A stretch of 64,000 nt of DNA from Crotophaga sulcirostris (taxonomy: Eukaryota > Chordata > Aves > Cuculiformes > Crotophagidae), in contig VYZB01000134.1 in NCBI GenBank assembly GCA_013397455.1, forward strand, positions 311,199 to 375,198, in the 5' to 3' direction. The position numbers and the translations under genes are program-made. The notes under the pieces are model-generated. The model was not told where the DNA came from. It saw only the letters and a program-made list of their open reading frames with translations, and ran no database searches. This document shows, one piece after another, positions 12,540 to 24,000 of the stretch; position 1 is the stretch's first letter, and every line of letters starts with the position of its first letter.

Positions 12540-13165
12540 GGGAGGTGGGGAGGGAGAATTGCCCTATATGTGACAGAGCAGTGGCAGTGCATGGAGCTCT
12601 GTCTGCGAGTGGATGATGAAACAGTTGAGGACTTAAAGGTCAGAATTAATGGACAGATCAACATGGGCAATATTGTTACGGATGTCTGCTGCAGACAGTC
12701 TAATTGGAAGGAATTAGTAGGTGAGATCTTCCGTGAATTTGAGGAAGCCCTGTGTTCATCAGTGGTTCTCATATGGTGCTTCTACCATACTGTTGCAGTC
12801 CAGGCTAGATAACTGAACAGTGAGGTGGATCAAAAAGTGGCTCAGCTCCTGGTCTTAAAGGACTGTGATTAGCAGTACAAAGTTCATCTGGAGGCCAGTC
12901 ACTAGTGGTCAGGGCTTGATACTCGGGCTGATACTGTTTAGCATTTTCATTAATGACCTGGACCATGGGACAGAGTGCTCTCTCAGCAAGTCTGCACGCA
13001 GTACAAAACTGGGAGGAGTGGTTGATAGCAGAGGTGGGTGTGCTGCCATTCAGAGGCATGTCAACAGACTGGAGAAGACAGGAACCTCCTAAAATTCAGT
13101 GGAGGGAAATACTGAATCCTACTCCTGGGAAGAAATAATCCCATGCACCAAGCAGATCAGGTGCT
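12540..13165 (+). mobile_element. CR1 LINE fragment (endonuclease plus RT pieces)
   Basis: The first part encodes a decayed CR1 endonuclease segment (RIALYVTEQWQCMELCLRV then NIVTDVCCRQSN). The second part (about 12815-13165) encodes RT: FIWRPVTSGQGLILG, LILFSIFINDLDHGTECSLS and TKLGGVVDSRG. The Asp-Asp region of the RT has become SARS. Frames are broken between the parts. It sits directly downstream of another + strand CR1 fragment in the same orientation. Confidence 0.8.
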
Positions 13166-13721
13166 GACTGTGCACTTCACCTGTTAACTTTTCTATTACT
13201 GCTTCAAAATCTAGCATCCTGTGTGTTTAAATTTGTGTTACCAACTATCTCTCATTAGCTTTGCAGCAAATGAGTTTGGTTCCCTTTGGGTTCACTAATA
13301 TGTATGTGTGCTGTATAGTATTACCTCCAGAGATCAGCTACTTGATGGTTTTCCACTTGCTTTGTACAATATGACCTGAAAAATGAGTGATTCCAGTGGA
13401 AAACATTACTTTTTTTCAGGATTTAAAGCATTTGAATAAGTGTGTCCTGGAAACCTTCTGTAAGAGTAAATGGATGTTTTAATACATTTGTCAGTTTTGG
13501 AGGTCTTGATGTTTTATCAGGTTAATTGCTTTTATTCTGAGTAACTGGCTCATTATGGTCGTGCTGCAGGAAGGCAATGTTACTTTCTAGATGTGAAAAA
13601 AGTTTCAACCCCCAGAACAATTTTTTGCACTGTACAAGCAAATATAAAGGTACGATCGCATCTCTAATCCTCCTTTGTTAATGAATTCTCTTATCTCCTT
13701 CCCCCCCCCCCCCTTCCCTAG

Positions 13722-13939
13722 ATCCTGGATATGAACATTTTAAGATAGCAGAAAAATCTCATGGCAATTGGATCAAACTGTATTTAGAGGGGAATGACTC
13801 AGAAATACTCTTAAATCTTGGGAAAAAGGTCCTGAAGCAATATCTGGAGGCCTTGAAGACTCTGAGTTCTTCACTAAGCAAACAAGTGGCACAATATGAC
13901 ATGTATTCGATGATGGTGGGAAGTGTAATCATTATGGAG
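13722..13939 (+). CDS. PIGG: PIGG exon 7: linker and start of first internal TM helix
   Basis: The exon is 218 nt, phase 1 in and phase 0 out, with donor GTATGA. The acceptor tract contains 13 consecutive C residues (13701-13713). The peptide opens DPGYEHFKIAEKSHGNWIKL, continues through VLKQYLEALKTLSSSLSKQV to AQYDMYSMMVGSVIIME. The last residues begin a hydrophobic helix completed in exon 8, so intron 7 splits a transmembrane segment. A sequon (NDS) is present in the luminal part. Confidence 0.97.
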
Positions 13940-16638
13940 GTATGAAAAGACATCGTTCCATGAAAAAGCTAAGTCCACAAATAAAAAAAAAAAAAAAAGT
14001 TTCTGGGTTTTTTACTACTTAGCATATACTATTACTGGTCTGTAGAATTACTGAGTATAAACTCTTAGAATTAACTGACTGTCTATTTGGATGAGGTTAA
14101 TATTCTTTTTAAAGCATAACTTGCCCTTTAAAATTATTCAGGAGAGCTTTTCATAGAAGCTACTTATGTTTTGGTGTAACTAGTTACAGTAAATATGCAG
14201 ATGTACTACAGCTTAAATTACCAGCATATTAATTAGCCTTCTACTTCTTGAGTAACCTTACTGCGTTAAAAAGAAAATCTAGCAAATAAGTTCCTCCATG
14301 TTTATCTTGCTCACAACAGGCAATACCTTATGTGGCAGTTTTAACAATTCCAGGAATTTTTCTTTGTACCGATAGGTGTAGAGCACTGGAATAAATACCT
14401 TTTTGTAAGGTGCTGGGTTGCCATTTCATAAAGATAAGATATCTCATGTCTGGAATTTTAAGTGGATCTCTGCAATTGATATTCTGCACACCACTCAAGT
14501 GCTGGAAATAACCTCTGTGGTAATGCTTTTGTGGTAAAGCTAAAAATATACCATTTCTGGACACTGAACTTTTACATACAGAAGATGGTACTGATGTTTT
14601 GGATGACACAAGTGTTAACTTTTATAAGAATAAGTGTTGTTCCCTAGGATGGAAATATCTCCCACAAGCCTAGTTTAGTCCTTCCATGTGTATAGTGCTG
14701 TACAAGATTGTGTAATTGCTGTAGCACTGGTCTTGTTCAGTGCCTCGAATGGGTAACATACATGAACAGCTATTTAATGTCTCAGTCTCCTCTGTCCTGG
14801 CAGGGCTCTATACCTTACCTTGAATGCACTGTTTGCTGTGTACAGAGGGCATCTGAAATGGCTTTCTGGTAGACTACTCAGTGGGATTTATCATCCTGCA
14901 GACCACTTCACAGGAATTAGTTCCAATGTGCCCTTGGAAGATTGAGATGGTCTTTTTTTTTCCCTCTCTACAGTTGGGAAACCTGGAGGTAAACAAAGTT
15001 CAGCACAAAGCTGAAGTATCGTATTTCTTTTTTGTTCTTTTTTTTTTTTTGCGAACCTGTGCATTCAAGCTCTTGACAGTTACTTTGGACCCAAAGCACT
15101 GGAACTGGATTCCTTTTATTTTTTTTTTTGTCTGGAATGCAACGATAGGTACTTACTGTTTCTACAAAACAGATCTCAGATATTTTACTCAATGGGCCTC
15201 ATCACAGGAGACACGCAGCTACTAACCACAAAAATTTTGCTTGGCATCACTGTAATATTCAGTACCAAATTGCTGGAGTTTTTTGTTTTCTCCAGTGCAG
15301 TACTCAGGAATCTGCCTTGCTTTCCAAAATCTTTTTGTCTTGATATGCATTTTCCACCTTCACTGATTAAATAGAGGTAGGGAATCGTGCAGGTGACTTC
15401 AAACTACACTGTGCTGTAAATCGTGTTTGTCCTGTATTTCACATAGGAGAATACTTCTGCGATATGAATTGATAAAAGTACATTTGCTCAAAAGAGCTAA
15501 ATTTAGATTTGTAGATAACTACAATCTGAGCATTTTCCCATTGTGAGTGCTGTCTTTGTTTTAATTGTAAGTTCTGTGTTAAAAGATAAGACCTAAGACA
15601 GATAGTGTTAAACCTCATATTTTCAGAATCAAGTGAACTGTGAAGTAGAATATTAAGAAGAAAGACAACTACTACAATCCATTGGATTTTTTGTTCTCCT
15701 TTGCTCTACCTCACTATAATGTGTGAGAAGTTTTAGGCAGAGATCTCCACAAGTGACAGTGAAAAATTGTAGGCTGGTAGTTGTTTGATATGGTTCTTTT
15801 TATTTTGATTTGTTCTAATCTTGCCCTAGCACTGGCTCATTGAGCTCAGTCTAGTCCTAGCTCCATCGGTGCACCTTGCAAAGCATTTTAACATGTAGCT
15901 GAATTCTTCCTTTACTAGTAAAGGTTTGTGCTTGGGTAGCAGAAATATTAGCAGTATTGCATATCTCCACTGCCATGGTTACCTGAGAGGAGACTTGGAA
16001 TTCTGCCTGTTTTGTGTACAAGTTAGAGCCAAGCAAAAGTGAAAACAATCAAATTAAGATGAGGAGAGGTACGAAAAATAAATACTGGGAGAATTCATAA
16101 CCTTGAAATACAGCATATGCTTGTGTGGTAGTATGGGAACTTTCCCTTGTTTGGGAGGCTATTTAACTCTGCAGGATGTCTGTATATGTGTATGTCAGAC
16201 GTTGTTTGATAAATGGCCTTTGGCAGAGTGTTAGTGTAACTTCAGGCATTTACAGGTGACAAATAATGGCTCAAATTTGTTTGCTTAGAAACTAATTTAA
16301 TATTAGGACTTAAAGCTCTTACTTTTGCAGGGAATCAAGATCATGCATATGATCAGTTACCACGGGTGAGGAGGTAATTTATTAAAGTCTGATAACTTAT
16401 GTGTTCAAGCACTAAATAAATGAAAACGCAACCTTCGGTTTTCCCATTTATATGGTAATAACTTACTTGGGTCAGAAAATCCAGCATAGTTCTTCACAGT
16501 TTTTTTTTTAATGAAGTATGTACACTAGCAGAGTGATATGGATGACAACTGTGTGATTTTTTTTTTTTTGTATAAATTCTTGCTGTGTATTTTAGCTAAC
16601 TCAAATCCTTTTAATATTTATTCTCTGTTTTTTATTAG
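13940..16638 (+). other. PIGG intron 7
   Basis: This AT-rich intron has mononucleotide runs (an A run near 13983-13998 and T runs near 15043 and 16559). No gene or interspersed repeat was recognised. The open frames here have no family resemblance. Confidence 0.7.
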
Positions 16639-16920
16639 GTTCTACTGCTGCTTTTGCTCAGTATTCCAAAAGCCTTGAGCAGCCAGGCAGAATTCGAAGT
16701 ACCCCTCTCCTCTCCGCTGTTCTCTCTCCTGTTTTACTTGATGTGTCTGATGCTGTGTGCAGTTCATGTCATTGTATGCACATCAGCAGAAAGCTTATGC
16801 TATTTCTGCAGTATGTCCTGGCTAACAGCAGTTGGAGTGATGATGCTGATTTCTGCACTCATGTGTGTTATTTTATCTGCCATTGCAAAGATCTTTGAGA
16901 AATCTAGACTTCCACTGAAG
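16639..16920 (+). CDS. PIGG: PIGG exon 8: membrane domain
   Basis: The exon is 282 nt (94 codons), phase 0 at both ends, with acceptor TTTATTAG and donor GTGAGA. The peptide starts VLLLLLLSIPKALSSQAEFE, then VPLSSPLFSLLFYL. It contains at least two further hydrophobic helices, around LMCLMLCAVHVIVC and WLTAVGVMMLISALMCVILS. It ends in a basic loop FEKSRLPLK. Order and loop residues match vertebrate PIGG, including the conserved CTSAES loop. Confidence 0.96.
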
Positions 16921-18109
16921 GTGAGAGCATACGTATTAATTATGGTTCAAAATGTTTTGCTCTTGTTGTATAATATCAGATAAAGTGTTATAAAACTTTC
17001 CGCTGCCTATTCTTAAAGAAATTATTTGTAATGTAATCTGAATAATCATAAATTGTAGTGGAAGTGTGATACATTCACTTTGACATAATACTGATTGCTG
17101 TGATGAAGATCATAAAAGTGCTTACCTTCACATTACTTTAAGAAGTATTCTAGTTAGTGTAAATTATTTTGCAGCTGATTTTATGAGATCAGAAACAGTT
17201 ATACTGTGCACTAATTTTATGCTGTTAAACAGTGAAGTTTCACGATTGCAATTAAAGTAAGCTGTATATTTTGCAGTAAGATGCACTGGTTTTGATCTGT
17301 TCTTTCCCCAGTACCATAGATGTAAATGCTCTGAGATAGATAAGAAAATACTTTGCCAGTACCCGTTCTTATATTGGTATTCTTAATGCTTTTTTAAAAA
17401 TAGTTTTGAAACTGTGACAGAGGGAGCAAAAAATATCTCTTCTACTTTTTAAGTTAAATTTTTAAAGTTTAAGTTTAAGAAATTGAGTTTTTTACAATCT
17501 TTGGAATGCTCAGTAATGTTCCCAGTTGTGCAAGTAGTTACCTTCTGTAAAGTACTTGCTAAGTTTTATGGTTATATGAACAGAATTTGGGTAATTCCAA
17601 GGAAATAGAATTTGCAGTGTCTTAGTCTTCTTTCACTGTGAAACTTAGTATGCCAAGAACTGTCAGTCACACCATAAAATCAGCTTCTAGCTGTTTTTTT
17701 CTGATGCTCATTAGTCATATCTTTCAAAGAGCTCTGAAATTCAGTAACTTTAATGATCATACCACTCTTTTCGATGGTGCATCCTCCGTGCAGTACAGTC
17801 CTTTGTCAGTCTGGGTTTCTTTGAATTATATTTTTAGGTTTTAGTGTCTTTTTTTTTTTAGTGTGTGAAAGTGTGTGGCAAGTACATTGCTTTAATGATA
17901 TGATGACATATTCCTCCAAGATAAAAAGCAAACTTTCTCACTTAGAGAAACATTTGGTAACTGCTGTATTTCCTATAATTCGGAATATTCGCTACTCCTC
18001 AATGTAGATGGATATTGCACTCTGTGCAACTACATGCTGTAGTTCCTGAGCTTAATTATGAATTTGAATTCTTATAAGCAAGACTGTTGATTTTTATTAT
18101 TCAAACTAC

Positions 18110-21030
18110 CACAGAATCACAGAACAGTAGGGACTGAAAGGGATCTCTTGAGATCGTCTAGTCCAACCTATTGCTAAAGCAGGTTCGCCTTCAGCAGGTT
18201 GCACAGGAACATGTCCAGGCGGGTTTTGAATCTCTCCAGAGAAGGAGACTCCACAACCTCTCTGGGCAGCCTGTTCCAGTGCTCCATCACCCGCACTATA
18301 AAGAAGTGTTTCTTCATGTTCATGTGGAACTTCCTGTGTTCCAGTTTGTGCCCTTTGCTCCTTGTCCTGTTGCTGGGCACTGTGGATAAGAGTCTGGCCG
18401 CATCCTCTTGATACACACCCTTTACATGTTTGTAAGCATTGATAAAATCCCCTCTCGGTCTTCTTTTCTTCACGCTAAACAGACCAAGCTCACTCAGCCT
18501 CTCCTCATGGAAGAAATGCGCCAGTCCCTTAATAGTCTTTGTGGCCTTCTGCTGGACTCTCTCCGGTAGTTCCTTGCCTGTCTTAAACTGGGAGCCCAGA
18601 ACTGGACACAGTACTCCAAGATGTGGCCTCACTAGGGCAGAGTAGAGGGGGAAGATAACGTCCCTTGACCTGTGTGCTATGCTCTTCTTAATGCACTCAA
18701 GACTACCACTGGCCTTCTTGGCCATTAGGACACATTGCTGGCTTATGGTTATCTTGTAAACCAGGACTCTCGAGTCCTTCTCTGCAGAGCTGCTTTTCAG
18801 TAGGTTAACCCCTAGCCTGGGTTGGTGCTTTGGTTATTCCTCCCTAGGTGCAGGACTCTACACTTGCCTTTGTTAAACTTCATTAGGTTCCTCTCTGCCT
18901 AGCTCTCACAGTTTCACAGTATCACAAGGTTGGAAAGGACCTCGGAGATCATCAAGTCCAACCTATAACTCAACACTAACACCAACCCGTCATCTAAACC
19001 ATGGCACTCAGTGCCTCATTCAGTCTTCCCTTAAACATCTCCAGGGACGGCGACTCCACCACCTCTCCAGCCTGTCCAGGTCTTGCTAATTGGCAACACA
19101 GCCTTCTGGTATAGCCACCACTCCTCCGAGTTTTGTATCACCAGCAAAATGGCTGAAGGTACACTCTGTCCCCTCAACAGATCACTGAATGTGTTGAACA
19201 AGACTGGAACCAGTACTGACCCCTGGGGAACACTGCTAGCTATGGGCCTCCAACTGCGCTGCCAGTGATAACCCTCTGAGCTCTGCCATCCAGCCAGTTC
19301 TCAGCCCACCTCGCTGTCCACTCACCTAACTCACAATTCCTATTTTTACCTATGAGGATGTTGTGGGAGACGGTGTCAAAAGCCATGCTGAAGTCGAGCT
19401 AGACAGCATCCACTGCTCTCCCCTCATCTACCGAGCCTGTTATGCCATTGGAGAAGGTTATCAAATTGGTCAAGCATGAATTCCCCTTGGCGAACCTATG
19501 TTGAGCACTCCTGATAACTTTCTTTTCCTCCAGATGCTTGGAGATGACATCCAGAATGAGCTGTTCCATGACCTTTCCAGGGATGGAGGTGAGGCTGACT
19601 GACCTGTATTTTCCTGGGTCCTCCTTTTGGAAGACTGGAGTGATGCTTGCCTTCCTCCAGTCCTCAGGCACTTCTCTTGTTCTCCATGACCTTTCAAAGA
19701 TAATGCAGAGTGGCTTAGCAATAGCATCTTCCAGCTCTGTCAGGGCTCATGGGTGTATCCCACCAGGGCCCATGGATTTGTGGGTGTCTAGTTTGCCTAG
19801 ATGGTCTCTAACCCTATCCTCCTCAACCACGAGACAGTCTTTTCCAGCCTTTCTGTCTTTTCTCCAGGGCTTGGGATTCCTGAGGGCTGGTCTTATCAGT
19901 AAAGACTGAAGCAAAGCAGGTATTTGGCAACTCTACCTTCTCTGCATCCTCCATCATGAGGGCACCCACATCATCCAGCTGCAGACGCCCATTTTCTTGT
20001 CTTCCTTTTGCTGCTAAGGTACTTGGAAGAAGGCATTCTGGTTGTCCTTGATGTCCTTTGCCAGGTTTAATTCCAAATGGGCCTTAACCTTCCTTGTTGC
20101 ACCTCTATGTACTCTGGCAGTATTTCTGTGTTCCTGATAAGTGGCCAGTGCCTTTTCCTGTTTTCTGTAAACTTCCTTCTTTCAGTTGAGTTTTTCCAGA
20201 AGCTACTTACTCATCCATGGAGGCCTCCTACCTCCATTGCTCAGTTTCTTACTCCTAGGAATGCACTGATCTTTATTCTGGAAGTAGAAATGCTTGAATA
20301 TTGCCCAGCTCTCTTAGACCCCTATAATTTCTAGAGCCCTAACTTATGGGATTGCTCCAAGTAAATCATTGAAGATGCTAAAGTTATCTCTCCTGAAGCC
20401 CAGTTTTGTAATCCTGCTTATTGCCTTGCTTCTTCCATGCAGGATCCTGAACTCCATCGTCTTGTGGTCACTGCAGCCAAGGCTGCTCCTAACTTTCACA
20501 TCACCAACCTGACCTTCTTTGTTTGTTAGTACAAGGTCCAGCAGCACACCTCTTCTCGTTGGCTTTTCCTCCCCTTATGCCAAGAAATTATCATACATGC
20601 TGTGCAGGAATTTCTTGGACTGCACGTGCCTAGCTATGTTGTCTTTTCAGCAAATATCCAGGTGGTTGAAGACTCCCATAAGAACCAGGCCTGGTGATTG
20701 TGAGGCTACTTTCAGCTACCTGTAGTAGGCCTTGTTGACCTCCTCTTCCTGATCAGGTTGTCTGTAGAAGACACCCACAAGGGTGTTCCCCACATTAGCC
20801 TACCACTTAATTCTTACCCAGAAACTCTTGACTCATTCTTCCTCCACACCTAGACAGAGCTTGATATATACTTCCTTATACAAAGAGCAGACCCACCACC
20901 TCACCTTGCTGGCCTGTTTTTTCTAAAAAGCACATAGCTGTCCATGGCAGCATTCCAGTCTTGCAAGCTGTCCCACCGTGTTTCTGTGATCACAATGAGG
21001 GTGTAGCCCTACGTCTGCAAGCTGCTTTAT
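18110..21030 (-). mobile_element. Long CR1 LINE, 3' end to endonuclease, interrupted
   Basis: Read on the minus strand, this is CR1 ORF2 from the endonuclease to the 3' end. It contains endonuclease remnants (about 20550-21030) and the conserved endonuclease end with GCSDHKTMEF (about 20350-20550). RT follows at about 19400-19670, with DWRKASITPVFQKED and KYRSVSLTSIPGKVMEQ. The C-terminal domain lies at 18174-18725, with SALVRPHLG and MEHWNRLPREVVESPSLE. Stops and frameshifts make it inactive. A second CR1 (18903-19072) is inserted in it. At nearly 3 kb it is long for a usually 5'-truncated element. Confidence 0.88.
18903..19072 (-). mobile_element. Short young CR1 3' fragment nested in older CR1
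   Basis: This stretch is a separate CR1 3' end. On the + strand it begins with the reversed tail (TTTCACAGTATCACAAGG) and runs through the 3'UTR into the coding end, stopping near CACCTCTCC. It splits the older CR1 exactly between sequences that are contiguous in other copies: CTCTCTGCCTAGCTCTC on the left and AGCCTGTCCAGG on the right. It belongs to the same CR1 subfamily as the + strand copy at 37552-38100, which shares the GTTGGTGTTAGTGTTGGG 3'UTR. Confidence 0.8.
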
Positions 21031-24000
21031 AATTCTTTTTCTGTCTTTTCTGAATTTGTGTAATTCCTTCTCGGAAATGCGGCTTTTCTAAGGGAAGCCT
21101 TGCACTAAAAGTAATGCCCTTGAACTCCTGAAGGCAGGTTTTTTTCACCTCCTTTTCAATTTTCTTCAGTGTAATTCATTTCAGTTAAAGTGCTTAAAAA
21201 GAGAATTATTGATAGCACACGGTGTTTCATTCTTACGTTTATTTTTATCAGCCACATAAGACTTAGGTGTGTCTGTTGATCATTTAGGTAGACTAAAATA
21301 GACTAACAAGTCAGCTAACAACATCATCTTAATGAAATCAGGGAAAGACGTTTCATCTCGGGTGTGGCGACTGACAGAACAGTCTTTATAAGCATAAATC
21401 ACAGTTTGATTTTGGTACTGTCAATTTTTGTGTCAAAGCAGTGTTAATGTTTTGCTTCCAAAGCTAGTGATGCTTGTGTGGTTTTTTTTTTTAAAGCAAA
21501 TAAAAGAAGGAATTAAAACTAACTAATGTGAATGGAGAAATCTGCAGATTGAGATGTCTAGTTGTACAGTTTGTTAATGCTGGTGGTACTTAGGCGTGTG
21601 TTGGTCTTAAATTGTACTCAATTAACTTCTGCCGTTTCTGAGTTGTTCTACTTAGGGCCTTTATTAGCTTTCTGTGTTTTATTGTAAATAAGGTAAAAAT
21701 TATTCTTGGAAAAATTAAAGGGTATGGCCTTGAAATAATAATTAATGATCTAGTGTATTCTTGTAGGACCGTTTACTTGCTGTGCAATGATAAACACAAC
21801 TGTGGAAGAAAAACTCATTTTTCATCTTAATGGTTACCAGTTTTTCTAATTTTAGCAAACAGGAACCTAAAAATAGTGACTGTCTAGATCTGCATAAAAT
21901 TTACATACGTTCATCTTCAGTACAGTTGAGAGAAATTACAGTGGATTATAGCTTTCTCTGTTGATAGAACTGAATTGCTTCAAGACTATCTGTGACTGGA
22001 AATCTTTGTTATGTGGCTTGAGATGACTTAATTCCTTGTGACACCCACTACTTTAAGAGTAACTTGATATAACCCAGGAAAAATGCTTTCCTATTAGGTC
22101 AAAGACTGGACTCTAGGAAGATGCTGCTATTCCATTGTTCTTACTAAATTTATAGTCGGCTGCTACCAAGTATTGTTTAACAGTTTCAACCTCTTTTGGT
22201 TTGGTCTGAATTTCATTCCCATCTATTGGGTGGGATGTTATCGTGGTTTTCATTCCCATCTGCTCTTGGCATGTTCTCATTCTTGTTGGTGATAGGCAGC
22301 TGCTGGTGTGAAAAACTTCCCGGCAGGTGGCTTATATATTTCTAATGCAGCTGCTCTGTCAGTAAGCACAGCAGCAATTGCAAGATGTTTCCTAGTATTC
22401 TAAACTAAAGGTGGATGGAAAGGCTTTACTTATGAAATTAAATAATTGCTAGCTTCCTGACGGAGGCAAATAAACAAACACTATAATTCACAAACATACA
22501 TGTCCCACCTTCTATCCCCTTTTCCAATAGAGTACCTAGATTTTGGAGGAGAAACTGGGTATCTGTGTATGCTGTGTGTTGATCTTGAAGAGCCTTCTAT
22601 GTCAGTTAGGAGTATTAAGAATATTACTTATGCTAAAATATCTCTGGATCCAGCTGTCTGTGACCTGCGCATCTACCCATTGCTAATCTGTGAATGGGCT
22701 CCACTTTGGAAAGTGCTCTGAAGCACTGCTGTTTGATGGTGGGAGCAGAATCCTGAATTGGGGTCTTGCTAGTTAAAAAGGCTGAAAGCCTTTTCTAAGC
22801 TCATCCAGTACAATAAAATGGAGGTATTTTAAAAGTAATTAAGATAAGCTCTCCTGTTAATGGCTTCAGAGCTTTTTTCCTTCAAATTGTTTCCATTCTC
22901 ATCTAAAGATTGTCTGAAGTGCTTCTCATTTGTAATGCTTTTTTTTCACTGTGGCTGAATATAGAAACTGATTACCAAGTTCATGAATTTTCTGAAGACC
23001 AGTGCATGCAGTGTTAAGATCTGCCTTCTGACTGTTATTCGTAGATTGTAATTTCTGTGTTTCTAGTAGCACCAGTCCCTTCTTTTAATGACAGTTCAGG
23101 CTTTAAGTGGTTCTGCAGCCCTTTACAAATTCCTGAAGGTCATCAAAAATTTTAACTTCTTGTTCATAGCTTCACTCTAATTGCTTGCTTGTTGACTTAA
23201 ATATGATACATACTAATAGTAGTTGTATTTTTTCTCTATTTCTGATAGAAATCCTAACCAATAGTTTTTTAAAAATAGAACATACCTGTAGAACTCAGTC
23301 ATAGGAGAGTTAACATCACTGAGAGTCAAGACTGGGTGCAGGGAGCTCAAATATCAGAAGGAAACAGAATGATAAGTATTTAAATCTTGGGTGATGGTAA
23401 GCACAAAAAATAAAATAGTTCTCATTAGAAAAGTGATTATAAAAAGAGCTTTACTGTCAACCATACAGAAGCCGCATAACTGAAATTGGACCTAGAAGAT
23501 AGGCTACAGGAGGGTTTATTTCCAAGTGAAGAAAATACAAGTTTCATGGGCAGAGATGCATATGTTACGTTGTTTATGTACTGGCACTTGTGCAAGTTGG
23601 CAAGTGATGTTCAAAGATAGGGCAAAGAGATCAGTTTCTGTATTGCTTCAGTACTAATTCTGATACGTTAAATGTTAAAGCTACCTTGGCCTGACAGATT
23701 ATAGGCCTAAAATGAACGCCTGGTACTTTCAAATTTTTAAAACAAAGATTCTGTATTCAGTGCGAGTCATACAAGTCTGTTCATCTATAAAGGATTTGGA
23801 AAAACTTGATGAAGCTATTTTCAGTATTTCTGAGATCATGAAGGCTCAGGAGATTATAATTCACAGGATAATTTTTCATCTTGCGTAGTGACTAACTCTG
23901 GTCTGAAATGTGGTTCATCAATAAATGCTATTGAATTTTAACCCTTTGAATTCAATATGGGAGTAAATTTTTTTGCTCTTCATTAGAGATGTGAGGGTTT

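Larger units (their letters stand above)
10416..13721 (+). other. PIGG intron 6
   Basis: The intron is AT-rich up to about 12.18 kb with nothing recognisable. It is then occupied by two decayed + strand CR1 fragments (12184-13165), followed by plain sequence up to the C-run acceptor of exon 7. Confidence 0.7.

Noticed and set aside
18174..18725. 183-codon minus-strand frame that could be called a protein gene
   Set aside because: It is the C-terminal part of CR1 ORF2 (SALVRPHLG and HWNRLPREVVE blocks), truncated and inside a decayed element.
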